Both the position numbers and the translations under genes were made by a program. From NCBI RefSeq assembly GCF_018139145.2, contig NC_059487.1, positions 7,523,792-7,587,791 on the forward strand: a DNA stretch of 64,000 nucleotides, read 5' to 3'. The notes under the pieces are model-generated. The model ran no database searches. It had not been told where the DNA came from and saw only the letters and a program-made list of their open reading frames with translations. Below, one piece after another: positions 26,681-38,543 of this stretch. The DNA is from Gymnogyps californianus (taxonomy: Eukaryota > Chordata > Aves > Accipitriformes > Cathartidae). The first letter of the stretch is position 1; every line of letters starts with the position of its first letter.

Positions 26681-28535
26681 CTACTCAATATGAGGGAACC
26701 ACAGGTTCTGAATCTTGACATACACTATGTGCTTGGCTGAGGAGGCACTGAAGCAAGGCTGCTGTCTGCAGGATTATGACTGGACACCTCTAAGTCAGAA
26801 TCCCCCCTTAAATGCAGTGATAGTTGCTGCAATAGTAATCTTCTTAAAATCATTAATGGTTTCAACAGCTCATACGAGCCCAGAGCTCAGGGTCAAGTTT
26901 GCACGTGGCCCATTGTGAATATTTCTGAAAATAACTCTTCTAAAGCCTCTCCAAAAGTCTGGTGATATCCTTTTTGATATGGCTGAAGCTAATCACTGCT
27001 TTACTTATAGACCTGTAGAGAAATGAACAGGTCAATGGTGTGGTAAACAACTGTCACTTTACTGCATGAACACAGGCCAGTTAAGATAATTAAATCTCTA
27101 CAGAACATCAGAACAGGATTAGTAAGGAGCAAGTGAAAAAGGGGAGGTGGTTTTTGCAGGAAGAGGTAATGGGATACAGAGCCCTTCACGCTCAGGTCAG
27201 TCACAGAATCCCCGAGCAAAATGCTTTGCCGCTAATTGGCACCTATGATGACAGTGTCAGCATAGAGGTCAAGGACTGAATGGAATTTGAAGGCTGAACT
27301 AACCACCTCTAGGTCAGACATGAGGCATGCTGGTAAGGGTCAGGGAATGTTTAAACCTCAGGCTGTCTGTATCATGCCTCTTTTATGGGTAAAGGGAGAG
27401 TCTGTTCATTTAGCATGTTTCATGAGTACCAAATATTATTACTCACACTAGGGATAACAGGCTAGAAACAATCACTGGGGTTTAGTAATGTTTAATTCTG
27501 TGTAATAGTATACTATTGCAGGATATGTTGTGTAAATGCTAGTTGTATTACATCTCAGCAAGTAGTACAAACTCTAAATTATGCTTGAAAATAAAGTATA
27601 AAACCAGTGTAGTGCATCAAAATGATTTTGAAACAAGAAAAGCAAAGAAACAGTGGCATAACCAGTCTTTTTATGTACTGTGACCATCAGCTGCTATATG
27701 ATATAAGTTACATAGTTTGTATTCAGAAACAATTGACAAAATCAGATACTGAAAGGTCACAGCAAATTATTACATACTGGACCAAATGCGTCCCTGATGG
27801 GTAACTCCTTCTGGTGAGGATGAATATAGCCTGTATGTTTAATGCACTTGGTTCAAAAGTTAACTAGTAGAACATGTTACGGGTCATGCAACAGACCACT
27901 AAACCCTCAGTTTAGCGTGCATTTTGAGAGAATGAAATGCAAGCACATGTCCTGCAAAACCTCCAATTTGCTTTGGAAGTCTTGAAAAGAAGTACTAGCC
28001 AGTCTAAGTTTCAATAAATGAGTAGGTATATTTATAGGTCACTACTGTGATCTTTTTTTATTTCTGATTCAGAAAGATGAGTAGCTTGATTAACAGTTGG
28101 CCTGCTTACTGAAATTCTTATTGTAATCAGAAAATGCCAGGAAAATATACAAACGCTGAGTGCTCAGTGTTAGATTTCTGCAGTTCATACTCTGTTCACT
28201 GATGAGTAGGCAGTAGACATTCAAAGGTGATGGATGGAGAAGCAGGGAAGGCAACAGGACAAAATCACAGGCGTTAGCTGTAGGCTTTGCTGTTCTGAAA
28301 ACAGTTTTGGTCCCCTTTCCATAACACTAAGGGTTGAAGTGTTTGATAGGTGTTGAACAGTGGTTGCTTGATGTATAGACTACTGAAGATAGTGCTCTTT
28401 TAAGCAATGTTACCTGCAGGGAAATCTAAGGGTCATGGTACACAAGACTGGTATGTGTATGTTCTTACGCAGAAACTCGGAGTTTTGTCTGACCAAATAC
28501 GTGACAATAAGACTACTGCAGTAATCCATGCGAAC

Positions 28536-28540
<5 letters not shown>

Positions 28541-28567
<27 letters not shown>
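28541..28567 (+). repeat. A27 homopolymer
   Basis: Twenty-seven consecutive A. It could be the tail of a retroposed sequence on the plus strand, but no recognisable body lies upstream and I found no flanking target duplication. It is treated as a simple repeat. Confidence 0.9.
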
Positions 28568-28568
<1 letters not shown>

Positions 28569-28935
28569 TGCCTCAATCCCTTTCCATGGGTACCATTGAT
28601 CCCACTTGCTGTTTTGAAAGTTAAAAAGTCAATGGTAGCCAGCAGAAACAGCATAGTCAACACTTCTAAAAAAATAGAGAAACATTCTAGCAGCACAGTT
28701 CTGTGGCAGAGCAATGGGAAATGCTTACTTTTCAATGGTGGGTGTTGTGTGCCTTATGCTTTCTGAACATGAGGGATTAATAAGGCTTGTTAATTCAGCC
28801 CCTGCTCTGCATTTCCAGGGAATTTTCTGGACTTGTGTTTCACAAATTCTTCCCTTGCTCCTATGAAAAAGGCAATTGTGTAGTAGTTGTTAATGCCTGC
28901 TGCACAACTTACAGTAGCATTGCTATGTTAACATT

Positions 28936-28966
28936 GAGATCATAGAATCATAGAACAGAATGTTTT
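28936..28966 (-). mobile_element. CR1 3'-terminal scrap
   Basis: ATCATAGAATCATAGAACAG matches the inverted 8-bp terminal repeats at the 3' end of CR1 elements. Only about 30 bases can be recognised, so this is either a very short 5'-truncated insertion or the remnant of a decayed one. Confidence 0.5.
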
Positions 28967-31699
28967 TAAGATATGTGCATTCAACAACACAGCGAGACAT
29001 AGTTCATTTGACTTCTTCAAAAATGTTAGTGTTTTCTTGCGTTGCCAATGGAGGGGCATCTAGCAGGATGTGATTTTGAGCAAACTACAGTGACCATTGA
29101 AGTATAAAGAATGATATATACACAAACTTAGTGTGAATTCTCACTCTCTCCATTTTGAACTAAAAGAAATGAACTTAGTACCTCAAAGTGAGTCTTGTGT
29201 GTGTGTCTGCTTTGTTTACTTGTGTGTTTTTCAATATAGACACCGTGGTGCAGGTTATGTCCAAGTCATATTTCAGTCTACTTGAAATTTCAGACTAAGT
29301 CTTACCCTTCACTCAGAGTAGTGGTTTTCCTTTGTTGAATAGTAGTAAACATATATGGGACATTCTAGGTTGACTTCCCAGTGGAGGAGAAATCAGTGAT
29401 GTAGTGTAGATGCATTCTAAATGTAACTCGTTTTGTTACATATATCAGTCCTGCAACAGTAGTCACAAAGAGCGGTCAGATGCCCTCTTCTACAGAATCC
29501 CACTGCCAGGGAGTAATTTTGCCTGAAAGGATTGATTTACATCAAAGAGCAAAGCAGAGAGCAAATTATCCTGCCTTTGACACGACAAAACTTTATCTAA
29601 GAAAAATATAATCAGCAATTCTATTATCAACATGTCTTCCAAAGAATGGACGTTTGCCCACACACTGGGAAAAGTGCTTGGCAGACTGTGCAATAGTGCC
29701 ACCTGGTGATAACTGCCATGGAGAGTGTTTTTCAGCAGGAAGAGAGGTCCAAAACAGCACATTAGAGGTACACGCTGAAGTGTTACATTGCCTTGTGCAG
29801 ATTAAGAAGCCTATAGTTAGGTGTGATCATTGATACATAACAAGAACAGTGGTTATTGGCATGATGGATGTGCAAAAAGACCCCTAGGTCTTTACTGTTT
29901 TTTTCAAGAATAGGTTGGTACACATTTGCACTATTCCTTTTACACTTGCCACTTAAGGAAGGTGGAACTAATTTATTGCTGTTTATACACCCTTAGTGGT
30001 TTTCCAGACCTTCCCACCAGCACATAATCATAACAGTGTGAGAATGCTGTGTTGCTGCATACAATTGCTCTCTTGTTAGGATCTAACATAAAGAGATGCT
30101 CAGTCAAAGAAGCGGTCAAAACTTTCAGCAAAAGGGAATAAAAGCAAGATGGCAACTCAAACCAGATGGAGTCATGCTTCTTTTGTGTATATAAAATTTC
30201 TTGTGCTGATTGTAGCCTTACCTTACCATATGTAGGTCACTTGGCCGGCAACCTATTAATGTCTCCTAGATGTGCTATAGTTCTTGCGATGACAAATTAC
30301 CCTCTTTCCTGGGAAAGAGTGTGTTAAGGTTAGCTGTGCATTTACCTTCCTGACAGACTCAATGTGGGCAGAGGAGAACAATTAACCTATTTAAGAGCAA
30401 ATATTTTGAGGAAGAAATTGCACAGAGGAAAAACCAAGCAACACTTCCCTTATGTAAAGACAGCGTGGTTCAGTTATGTCCAAACAGATCAGTTTAGATT
30501 GATGAATGGAAAAGATTAATTTAATGATACTGGCTTTTCAAATTGTTTGAATGAGTTGTTTATAGCCCAGTCAGAGCAAGTTAAAGTCAATGAGAAAATT
30601 TCATGGTTGAGGGAGAGCAGGGAGTTTGTCTGTATCAAAAAAATAAGCAGCTGAGTTCACCATCTTAAACTGAAGCCAGTGTTGCAGCTATGAAGGGGGA
30701 GATGAATTCAACACAGGTCTTGGCAGGGTAGAAGTTAAATCTTTCTGAGGAATGGGAACTTACTGCCTGCCTTTCAGATAAGCAGGCAAAATAAGGCCAG
30801 TTGAGAGAGTCCAGTAACGAAGCTATGGAGTAAGAATCAATGAAAATGACCCAAGTATAAAAGGTTATGAGGGAGGCAGATTGCATCTCCTTTCTTCTTG
30901 GTGTTTTGCCATGTTTGGCTCTTCAACAGAATGCTGAACTGAAATAGGGCTTTTGTTACCAGCTTGAGAGAGAGATTTTTAATTCCTTTTGATTTATGTT
31001 ATGGAGTGCTTTTATTTTATGGGCTTGACAAAGACCAGAAAGACCTTTGTAAGCTGGACTTTATCTGTGCAGCATCTTTGCCAGCTGAAGTGGCGCTCGC
31101 TTGCTTTGACATTGGCTGAGTAGCCATTCACAGTGCTGAGCACATATTTAATCCTCACTTTGACACATCCTCTAGTTATTAAAAGATGCCAGCATTTGCC
31201 CAAACTCTTTGTCACTGATGTATGCTAGGGACTCAGGTATTTGTCTGGGCACTTTTCGGAAAGCAAGGAAGGTCCTTGGAAGCTGGAACCACTTCAGATA
31301 GGCTGTGATTCAGTTATGAAGAACAAGAAAAGAATGGAACTGAGCAGGAAGAGACTTACAGCAACAGGTTTGCAGAGCAATCATTCCTCTTCTGGGGCTA
31401 GGGAAACCCTGGGTTCATCCCAGCTAGTAAAATGCAGGGGGGTGTTAGAAAGCACTTCCACTTCAAAGGTGATTTCAATTTTTCCAAAACTGAAAGGTGG
31501 CAGTGATTGAAGAAGGATTGAGTGAGGCAATCAATGGGAGCAGTGTTCCTGATGAAACATCTTGGCTTCACCTAGTCAGTATAGAGATGAACAGATCCCA
31601 TACCTTCATATCTTCCTCCTCCTGCCATCACTTTTTTTGCAGTTGACCACAGAAGCATCTTATTTGTGCAGGGATTTAGGATGGTATCAAAGCTAGCAA

Positions 31700-31830
31700 A
31701 TAAACAATGGGATCACTGGGGGAAAGAGAAGAAAATTCAGGGGGGGTGGAAAATAGAGATTAAGAATGTATGAAAAAGAGAAAGAAAACATTCAGAAGGG
31801 AAGGGAAGGAAATAAGAAGACTGAGGTTGT
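31700..31830 (+). repeat. Purine-rich low-complexity tract
   Basis: Plus-strand sequence made up largely of A and G, including a G7 run near 31741-31747 and repeated GGGAAGG/GAAAGAG words. This is low-complexity DNA with no gene. Long purine runs can form triplex structures, but that is not shown here. Confidence 0.6.
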
Positions 31831-32364
31831 AGTCATATCAATAGGATTAAGAAAGAGAATGAATAGGAAAACCTGAGAATCAGTGTTGGTACAGGAAGGG
31901 AGAATGCTCTTCTATTCCTAAGAGGGAAAATCTATCCAAGCTAGAACCGTGTGAGTTGATTGGTCAAAACTTCACCTAGTAAAATGTAGGTTTGGATTGA
32001 CCAAATAATTTTGTTGCTTCTTGCAGAATTGTTTTGGTTAGAAGGAGGAAGTTGGTAAAAAATTTGTATGATCCTTCTGAAAACAAGGCATTTCAGTCTT
32101 TTAAATGAGAAAATAAAAATGTAAACACCTGAACCATGTTTTATTTCAGTGAATTAAAAATTTTAGTAAGTCTGAAGTCAACAAAAAATATTAGCTCACT
32201 GGAGAAAAAAAAGGGGAGAAGCTTTGAGAAATTAGTGTGAAATTAATTTCCTTAATAATTGTTTTCCAGGTCAGCGATGAAATACAAAGTCAGCTGTTCA
32301 CACATATGTATTCAAATCACTTACCATTATTTAGTAATGTTGTAACATACATGATTCTAGGATT

Positions 32365-32720
32365 TCTGAATTTGGTGTAGGACATGGGATCACTGATCCA
32401 TCTGGAGCAACATTCTGTCTCTAGCTTTGCCCAGTTCCTGACATTTTAGTGGAAGACAAACAAACTAAAAAGATAATTAGTTACTGTTCTCCCCTCAGTT
32501 TGTGCTGAGCTACTAATTTAGATAAGGGAGTCTGTAAGTAAGCCCTGAACCATAATGCTGTTTTTCCTGATCATAATCTTCCATGACTATGCAGTTATCT
32601 TTTGGTCATAACATTATCCAGCACTTTTCTCAAACCTGCCTGAAATGTTTGAATGAATGGCATCCTAATGGCAACAACTGTCATTATATCCATCATGTGG
32701 CTAAATAATGAGGTGCCTAG
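32365..32720 (-). mobile_element. Ancient CR1 LINE 3' fragment
   Basis: Read as the complement of an old CR1 3' region. GGGATCACTGATCCATCTGG and AACATTCTGTCTCTAGC correspond to the 'query for your consideration' block near the 3' end of turtle-type CR1 copies. The AGCCCTGAACCATAATG and GGCAACAACTGTCATTATA phrases correspond to the next upstream blocks in the same order. Divergence is high with several small gaps. The ends are approximate. Confidence 0.6.
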
Positions 32721-35700
32721 ATACTAAGCAAACAGACTAAAAGGTAATATATGACTGCAGGTCTAACTCATGCTATTGATGCATGAAAGTGACAGAACAG
32801 AGCAAGGAGAATTCTTACCCAGTTAATTTAATGAGAGTGAAAGTGAGCATGTAAGATGATTGTTCTCATACAGCTTAACATTAGGCATCTGGTTTAAAAA
32901 CCTGAGTTAAGAGACTAGTCTCCCTTGGATTCCTATATAGTCAGCAGAAAGAGATAGTTCCTCCACTGTCTCTTACAGGAGCAATACAGAACAGGAGCCT
33001 AATCTAACTCAGATTCTTGATTCTAAAATGGTTGAGATTATTCTTCATGTAACATGGATGAGCATGACACAATTGTTAGTAAATGAGATAAACGTATTTA
33101 CTGTAGATAACAGAGCATATTAGTCATCTGTAAGTGTAGTTACAAGCTGGATGAGAATGTGAATGGGAATTTTTTAAAAAGTGGTCGAAAATACCAGATT
33201 TATAGAACAGTAGAACAGTCTTATCCTGTGGCTGGTATCCCAAGTGCTAGAAACTACCTTCTGTTAGAGAAGAAGTTAACCACTATGTGTATAAAACACA
33301 AATGAAATGTCCTCAAAGACAATATTCCTGTGTGGTAGGGTTTTACAAGTGTTTATCTGTTGGGAGTTAGATGCACTTGCCAATGTCTTTTTTGCTTGGG
33401 AGGGACATATTTTTGGGACTCCCCATTGGCTTCTTTCCCAGATTTTGGAGAGACTCCAGGTCTCGCTGGAACCTGGCCTTGCTGGCAGAAGTGAAATATA
33501 TTTTCCAGTCCTACTTTCATGGGATGCATAGGAACAGAAGTTGGTTAACTGGTGGTGCTCTTAGTAGGTGAGACTTGTACAAGAATACCTCTGGATTTAA
33601 GACTTCAGTGGCAGCTGACTTCGCTCACTAAATGCTTCATACAGTCTAGTAATATCTGAATTTAAAAATGTTTTTGTAGCATGCACGTGTTAAGAATACA
33701 GCTCCACCTGATTAATCTAAAATTAACAAAAAGAATCTTTAAAAAACAGAATATGTTTGACTTCTTTGATTTCAGTGTATGTTCTTCCAGATGAAGAAAA
33801 TTTGTAGAAGCTAAAGAAGCCATAATAACTTTCAGAAGCATACACTGGATTTATATACTTTTGCTGTCTGCCCATCTAAGGAGATCATCTTAATCAGCAG
33901 AGGATAAATGGAACCTGACTTTCAATTAGTAAAAATAAACATGTTGCATTAAAAAGTAGAAGTACCAAATCAAAAAGGAGGGTATGAATATCAGTGGGAA
34001 CAATGTACTGCTTAGATTAAAGCCATTGCTGGTGGCTATTAAAGTCTAGACCAGAGACACATTCAGAGACACATTTTTTCCAGCTGTGAGTAGCATCCTA
34101 CACTATGCTACATACCCTGCCCACCCCACTTGTATGAATGCACCTACCGAATACACGGTACAGTTGGGTTTTTGCTTCCTGGAACACCCAGTTGTGCACT
34201 GTACAGATCAGTTGCAAAAGTTGCAAATGGTGTCCAGACTAGAAAGTAGACAGATAAAAGTGGCTGCAGCTGGAAGATTTCTTCAACCTGCAGTTGAGGA
34301 GCAGTCCTGGAAGAGGCAGCCGCAAGGGAGAGACAAGTCAAATTGATTCTTACACAGTTGATATTTACTTCATTTATATTGCATTCTTATTAGGAATCAA
34401 TATTATACACTGCAAGATAAACTGATTTACCAGTACTATCTTTGTCAGGAAAGCCACTTATGATGCCTCTAAAATTCTAGTCACTTCTAAAAATAATACT
34501 TATGTGACTGGTATGCAGATATGACTTTAGGTGCTTAACCTTAGGTATCTAGATTTGAACATTTTGGCTTAAGCCGGCTTGTTTTGTTTTCCTCAGCTTT
34601 TCCTACTCACTCAGTTTTATCTTTCAGAATCAGCATTGTTCTAAGGTTGTACCATATAGGAGAGCCTCTGTACATATAAAAACAGACCTGTTGATACACT
34701 ATATGAATCTGAAGGCAAACTGCAATTATATACTGAAGGGTTGTGGAAATTTTCCCTGAATATTTTACATAAACAAGTTATTTGTTCATTCAATAAACCT
34801 GGAGCACTTCAAAGCAACTGTTTACATTAAGGATGAAACAGAAAATTTTGGTTGGCAGAATTCCATCCTCATGGCTAGAGAGCTGTCAAGCAGATACATA
34901 AACATTAGGGAGCTAATATGTTTATACTGAAGGGACAGCTCAAGCCAAAAGCATAATTTTTAGATGGAACATCCCGATGTGTTAGTGCATACACACCTAT
35001 TGGTGGAAACAAAACGACCAGTGTTGGCTGGCAAGTCTGTTTTTGGAGGCCTGGCTTGAAAATTCTACACAAGCAAGTGTTCAAGCACAGGCTCCTCTTC
35101 AAATTACTGCAGGCAGAAGCGTTTACGCTTCTTACTGTCATTCTGCTTTTAGAGCTATAGTGAGATATTTTGGGTCACAGTATCTGAAATGGTTATGCAG
35201 TCTAAGTTGGGAGGAGGAGGATATAATTTCTAGAAAGAGCAGAACTGGTGTCTCTTGTGTTATACTGCAGGAACATATACCTCTCTCATTAGTCCTTGGG
35301 AAAAAAACCAAGCTAAAAGGTGAAGCTGAGTACATACTGTAAAGCTTTATTCAAGGATAAGTATTCAAATGCACTCAGTTCAACCACACTCAGTTTTTCC
35401 TTTTTATTTTTCATTGTGCCCTCATGCATACGGGCCTTTGTTGATCCCAGTTCCTGGGAAAGGTTGCATATATATAGGCAGTTAAGAAAAAGAGGCTAAT
35501 GATTTATTTACAACTTGGAGGAAACAATAACTGACCATGTCACTCACAAGCAGCTTCACAAAGTACCAAATAGACAAAATCAATTAAAAAACAATAGTTT
35601 TTCAAACCCTGCCAGGCTGTGATATACTTAGGAATAAAGTTATGCATCACCAACAGCTTCCTAAATACCAAAGTCTGTTTGCAGAAAATTATGAACAAAT

Positions 35701-36460
35701 GTTTTAGTCATGCCATACATAGCTTATTACAGATAAAAAGCCTGCATATCTAATTGCAAGATTTGCTCTGTGTTCTTCTCTTGTGTGTGTAAGAAAGTGA
35801 GGAAAGTAATTACGGTGGACCATATTTGCCAGCAAAAAATAAATCCTCTGGAGAGTGAGCTAATTGTATGAAAGCTTTTTACTAGTTGTAGAACTGTTTC
35901 TGTGGAGCTATTTAACAGAGTTTTTTTTCATAGAACCCCTCTTTGAGGGGGTAGGTTCTTCGTTGTAGAGAAATATTTATGAGAAAGAAACTACACTGAA
36001 ATTTTGGATTGTACTCAGTTTATTTCAGAAGATCCCCAGAGGACGTGGAAATTTGTCCTCTGAATTCTAATAAGCCTGTTTTTTCTTCACTGATTATTCT
36101 GTGATCCCAGAGAGACCAGCTTCCTGATTCGCGTATCTAAACTGGGTACCTAATTTCAGCCAGTTGTGAATGCTTCTAAAGGATGGAAAAAGCTAAGAAA
36201 TACAGAATTCTGGTCTTGTCTCTTTTACTAGGTATGTCTGAAAATCATAAATTTATTATCAGTGTAGTATCCGTTACTTGCCTTTTGTCTTCTAGAGGAT
36301 TTGAAGTGCTTGAGATGAATTGTGTTGTTCCTACTCTATCAGGATGGCTAATGAATCATGTCTAATTTCAGCTTTAACAGAAGCAGCTTTTAGACACTGT
36401 GGTTGCTTCATGAGGTAGGCTGAAGGAAGAACAAGAAAAAAAAAAAGTTGTATTTCTGAC
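32721..36460. other. Unique non-coding DNA
   Basis: No gene or clear mobile element. A 12-bp unit (AGAGACACATTC) is doubled near 34053-34077. A short imperfect hairpin lies at 35932-35959. The 34086-34346 frame of 86 codons has no recognisable domain. Confidence 0.55.
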
Positions 36461-37066
36461 TGTCCTGGTTTCGGCTGGGATAGAGTTAATTTTCTTCCTA
36501 GTAGCTGGTACAGTGCTGTGTTTTGGATTTAGTGTGAGAATGATGTTGATAACACGCTGATGTTTTAGTTGTTGCTAAGTAGCGCTTATCCTAAGCTAAG
36601 GATTTTTCAGTTTCCCATGCTCTGCCAGCAAGCAGGCATACAAGAAGCTGGGAGGGAGCATGGCCAGGAGAGCTGACTTGAACTAGCCAAAGGGATATTC
36701 CATACCATAGAACATCATGCCCAGTATATAAACTGTGGAGGGAGTTGGCCAGGAGGGGCGGATCGCTGCTGGGGCATCGGTCAGCGGGTGGTGAGCAATT
36801 GCATTGTGCATCACTTGTCTTTTCTTGGGTCTAATTTCTCTCTTTTTTTGTTATATTCCTTTTCATTACAATTATTGTTGTTGCTACATTTAGTTGTTAT
36901 TGTTATTATTATATTTTATTTTATTTTAGTTAAACTGTTCTTATCTCAACCCACGAGTTTTACTTTTTTCTCTGATTCTCCTCCCCATCCCACTGGGAGC
37001 GGGGAGGAGTGAGCGAGCGGCTGCGTGATACTTAGTTGCTGGCTGGGGTTAAACCATGACACTGAC
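36456..37066 (+). mobile_element. Intact solo LTR of an avian ERV (ERVL-like), with 5-bp target-site duplication
   Basis: The LTR proper is 36461-37061 (601 bp). It starts TGTCCTGG and ends CCATGACA, the standard TG...CA termini. CTGAC stands on both sides (36456-36460 and 37062-37066), a perfect 5-bp target duplication. A TATATAAA box lies at 36725-36732. A T-rich TTATT stretch and GTTAAACTG, a decayed form of the ATTAAA polyadenylation signal seen in the sister copies, lie in the second half. No gag, pol or env remains, so the provirus has recombined down to one LTR. Five-base duplications and the wide spread in birds fit a class III (ERVL-type) retrovirus; class is inferred. Confidence 0.92.
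36725..36732 (+). promoter_or_regulatory. LTR TATA box
   Basis: TATATAAA inside the solo LTR, about 265 bases from its 5' end. This is the expected place for the U3 promoter of this LTR, and the same box is kept at the matching position in the copies at 7.5 and 46.7 kb. Transcription today is not implied. Confidence 0.6.
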
Positions 37067-38405
37067 CAAGTGATGAATACATCGTGATGTCTCAGTTATA
37101 TTCATTACAGTGTAGCTTCTATACAAAGGTTTCTTTATCTAGTTTTGGAACCTAAGTACTTTACCTAAGCAGTAAAGGGATGGTATAGGGAAGGTTCTGC
37201 TGAGCTTACAATAAAGGCTAACAGTTGTCATAATGGTTACTATAGTTGCTGGCCAGCATCAATACCAAATAAGAGCATCTGTGCATAGACTAGGCCATGG
37301 AAAAGTTGAGTTTCTTGTCAAAAACCTTGTTGAGAACAATTTGTTGAAATAATATAGTTTGCAGCATTATCCTCTGTTTCCAAGTTCCATTTGTACAGCT
37401 GGAGCAGTGCAAACATAAAAAATGGCAAAAAACTACACCAAACCAGAACAACCTATTAAGACTTTTGGGGACTGAGATGTTTCTCAGCTGTTATGAAGCC
37501 AGCTAAGTTGACCTCTCACTTCTTGCTCTCTTCCCAACACAGGAAATACTACAGGGGCATGAAGGGTAGACCAAAGCTTCAACTGCCAGAAATTAGAGCA
37601 ACTGGTAAACTTCATTAGGTTATGGTGAAGGCCAACACATCCCCTGCTGGCCCAGGGGAGCAGGAGAGTGGTGTAAAGTTCAACTCAGTTTAGAGTCTGG
37701 CTTTTGCGCTGCTATAGCCTGTCTTAGCTCTTGTTCATTTAAGCAATGAGAGAAAACAAGTGAGTCCCTGTTCAATACAGATAATTGGTCCTGGATTGGG
37801 GTAGGGTAATGAACTAATAATCTTTTGACATATCTTCTAGGTCTATTTTCTAGAGAACAATCTTCCAGTGACTACATTTTTCAAATGTGGACCAGAACTT
37901 TCAAATCATATATATTTAGCTTTCAATTCATGATGCTTCCTGGTGCTGAAATGCAAGGGCTCATTTTGAGTTGAATCAGCAAATAAACCTCCCCTAATTT
38001 TGATTTCTCGTAATCCAAATCCCTACAAAACCAAAGGTAAAGACAAATCACACCTTAATTTGTTAAAAAGAACAGAAAGAAAGAAAAGAGAATAAGGTGA
38101 TGTGAGGCTATTTCTCTGCTTGAGAACCCCAAGGGCAAACTTACTGGCTGCTTGCTCACTGTGGATGGGATCAACCAAAGAAGTACATCCAAGGGAATCT
38201 GAACATCATTCTTTCCACTTTTTTACATTCTGTTATGATGCCAGGTTTTTGAAAGGACATTAAGAAAAAGTTGGCAATGGAAGGCGGCAGGGGAAAGAGC
38301 AAGACCATAATTCAAGCCTTCAGCCTGGCTGTTTTTCCTGTAGCTGTGGTGCAATGCCAAAACTGCTTGCGTGCAGACTTCAAGTGTAATTCTGATCACT
38401 CTCAC
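37067..38405. other. Unique non-coding DNA
   Basis: No gene or repeat recognised between the solo LTR and the candidate exon. Confidence 0.5.
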
Positions 38406-38543
38406 CTCTGATAAATTTCAAGCGAAGAGGTGGAGATGGTAGAACCTCCATGCTGTCAAGAACGCTGGCATTCTCCCCAATTTTGTGAGCGGGATCCACC
38501 TGCCAGGCGCTGATTGATTGAACCATCTGGCTTTGCATTATAA
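38406..38543 (-). other. Candidate internal coding exon, unidentified product (unverified)
   Basis: On the minus strand a 138-bp segment (46 codons, a multiple of three) is open in one frame and bounded by consensus splice signals. Upstream is a T-rich run ending TTGTAG as acceptor; downstream is ATCAGAG followed by GTGAGAG as donor. With these boundaries both introns would be phase 1, giving a symmetric exon that can be skipped without a frameshift. Four CpG dinucleotides fall within it, in an otherwise CpG-poor region. The encoded peptide includes ...KIGENASVLDSM... and ...LPSPPLRLKFIR; I recognise no protein. A second frame stays open for 28 codons before a stop, so coding is not certain. 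It could equally be a conserved non-coding element. Confidence 0.25.

Larger units (their letters stand above)
26681..32364. other. Unique non-coding DNA
   Basis: No gene is seen. The stretch contains a small CR1 terminal scrap near 28936, an A27 run at 28541-28567 and a purine-rich tract near 31700-31830, all listed separately. A frame of 119 codons at 28407-28766 exists only because the A-run reads as lysines, so I do not accept it as a gene. Confidence 0.5.

Noticed and set aside
28541..28567. A27 run as the tail of a processed pseudogene or SINE
   Set aside because: No recognisable transcript-derived sequence upstream and no target-site duplication found.
28407..28766. 119-codon frame through the A27 run, and its minus-strand shadow
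   Set aside because: The length comes from the homopolymer reading as lysine or phenylalanine; nothing else is gene-like.
35932..35959. Short hairpin (AGAACC...GGTTCT with inner CCTC/GAGG) as a microRNA precursor or terminator
   Set aside because: About ten base pairs with a five-base bulge, far too short for a precursor microRNA; bacterial terminators do not apply in this genome.
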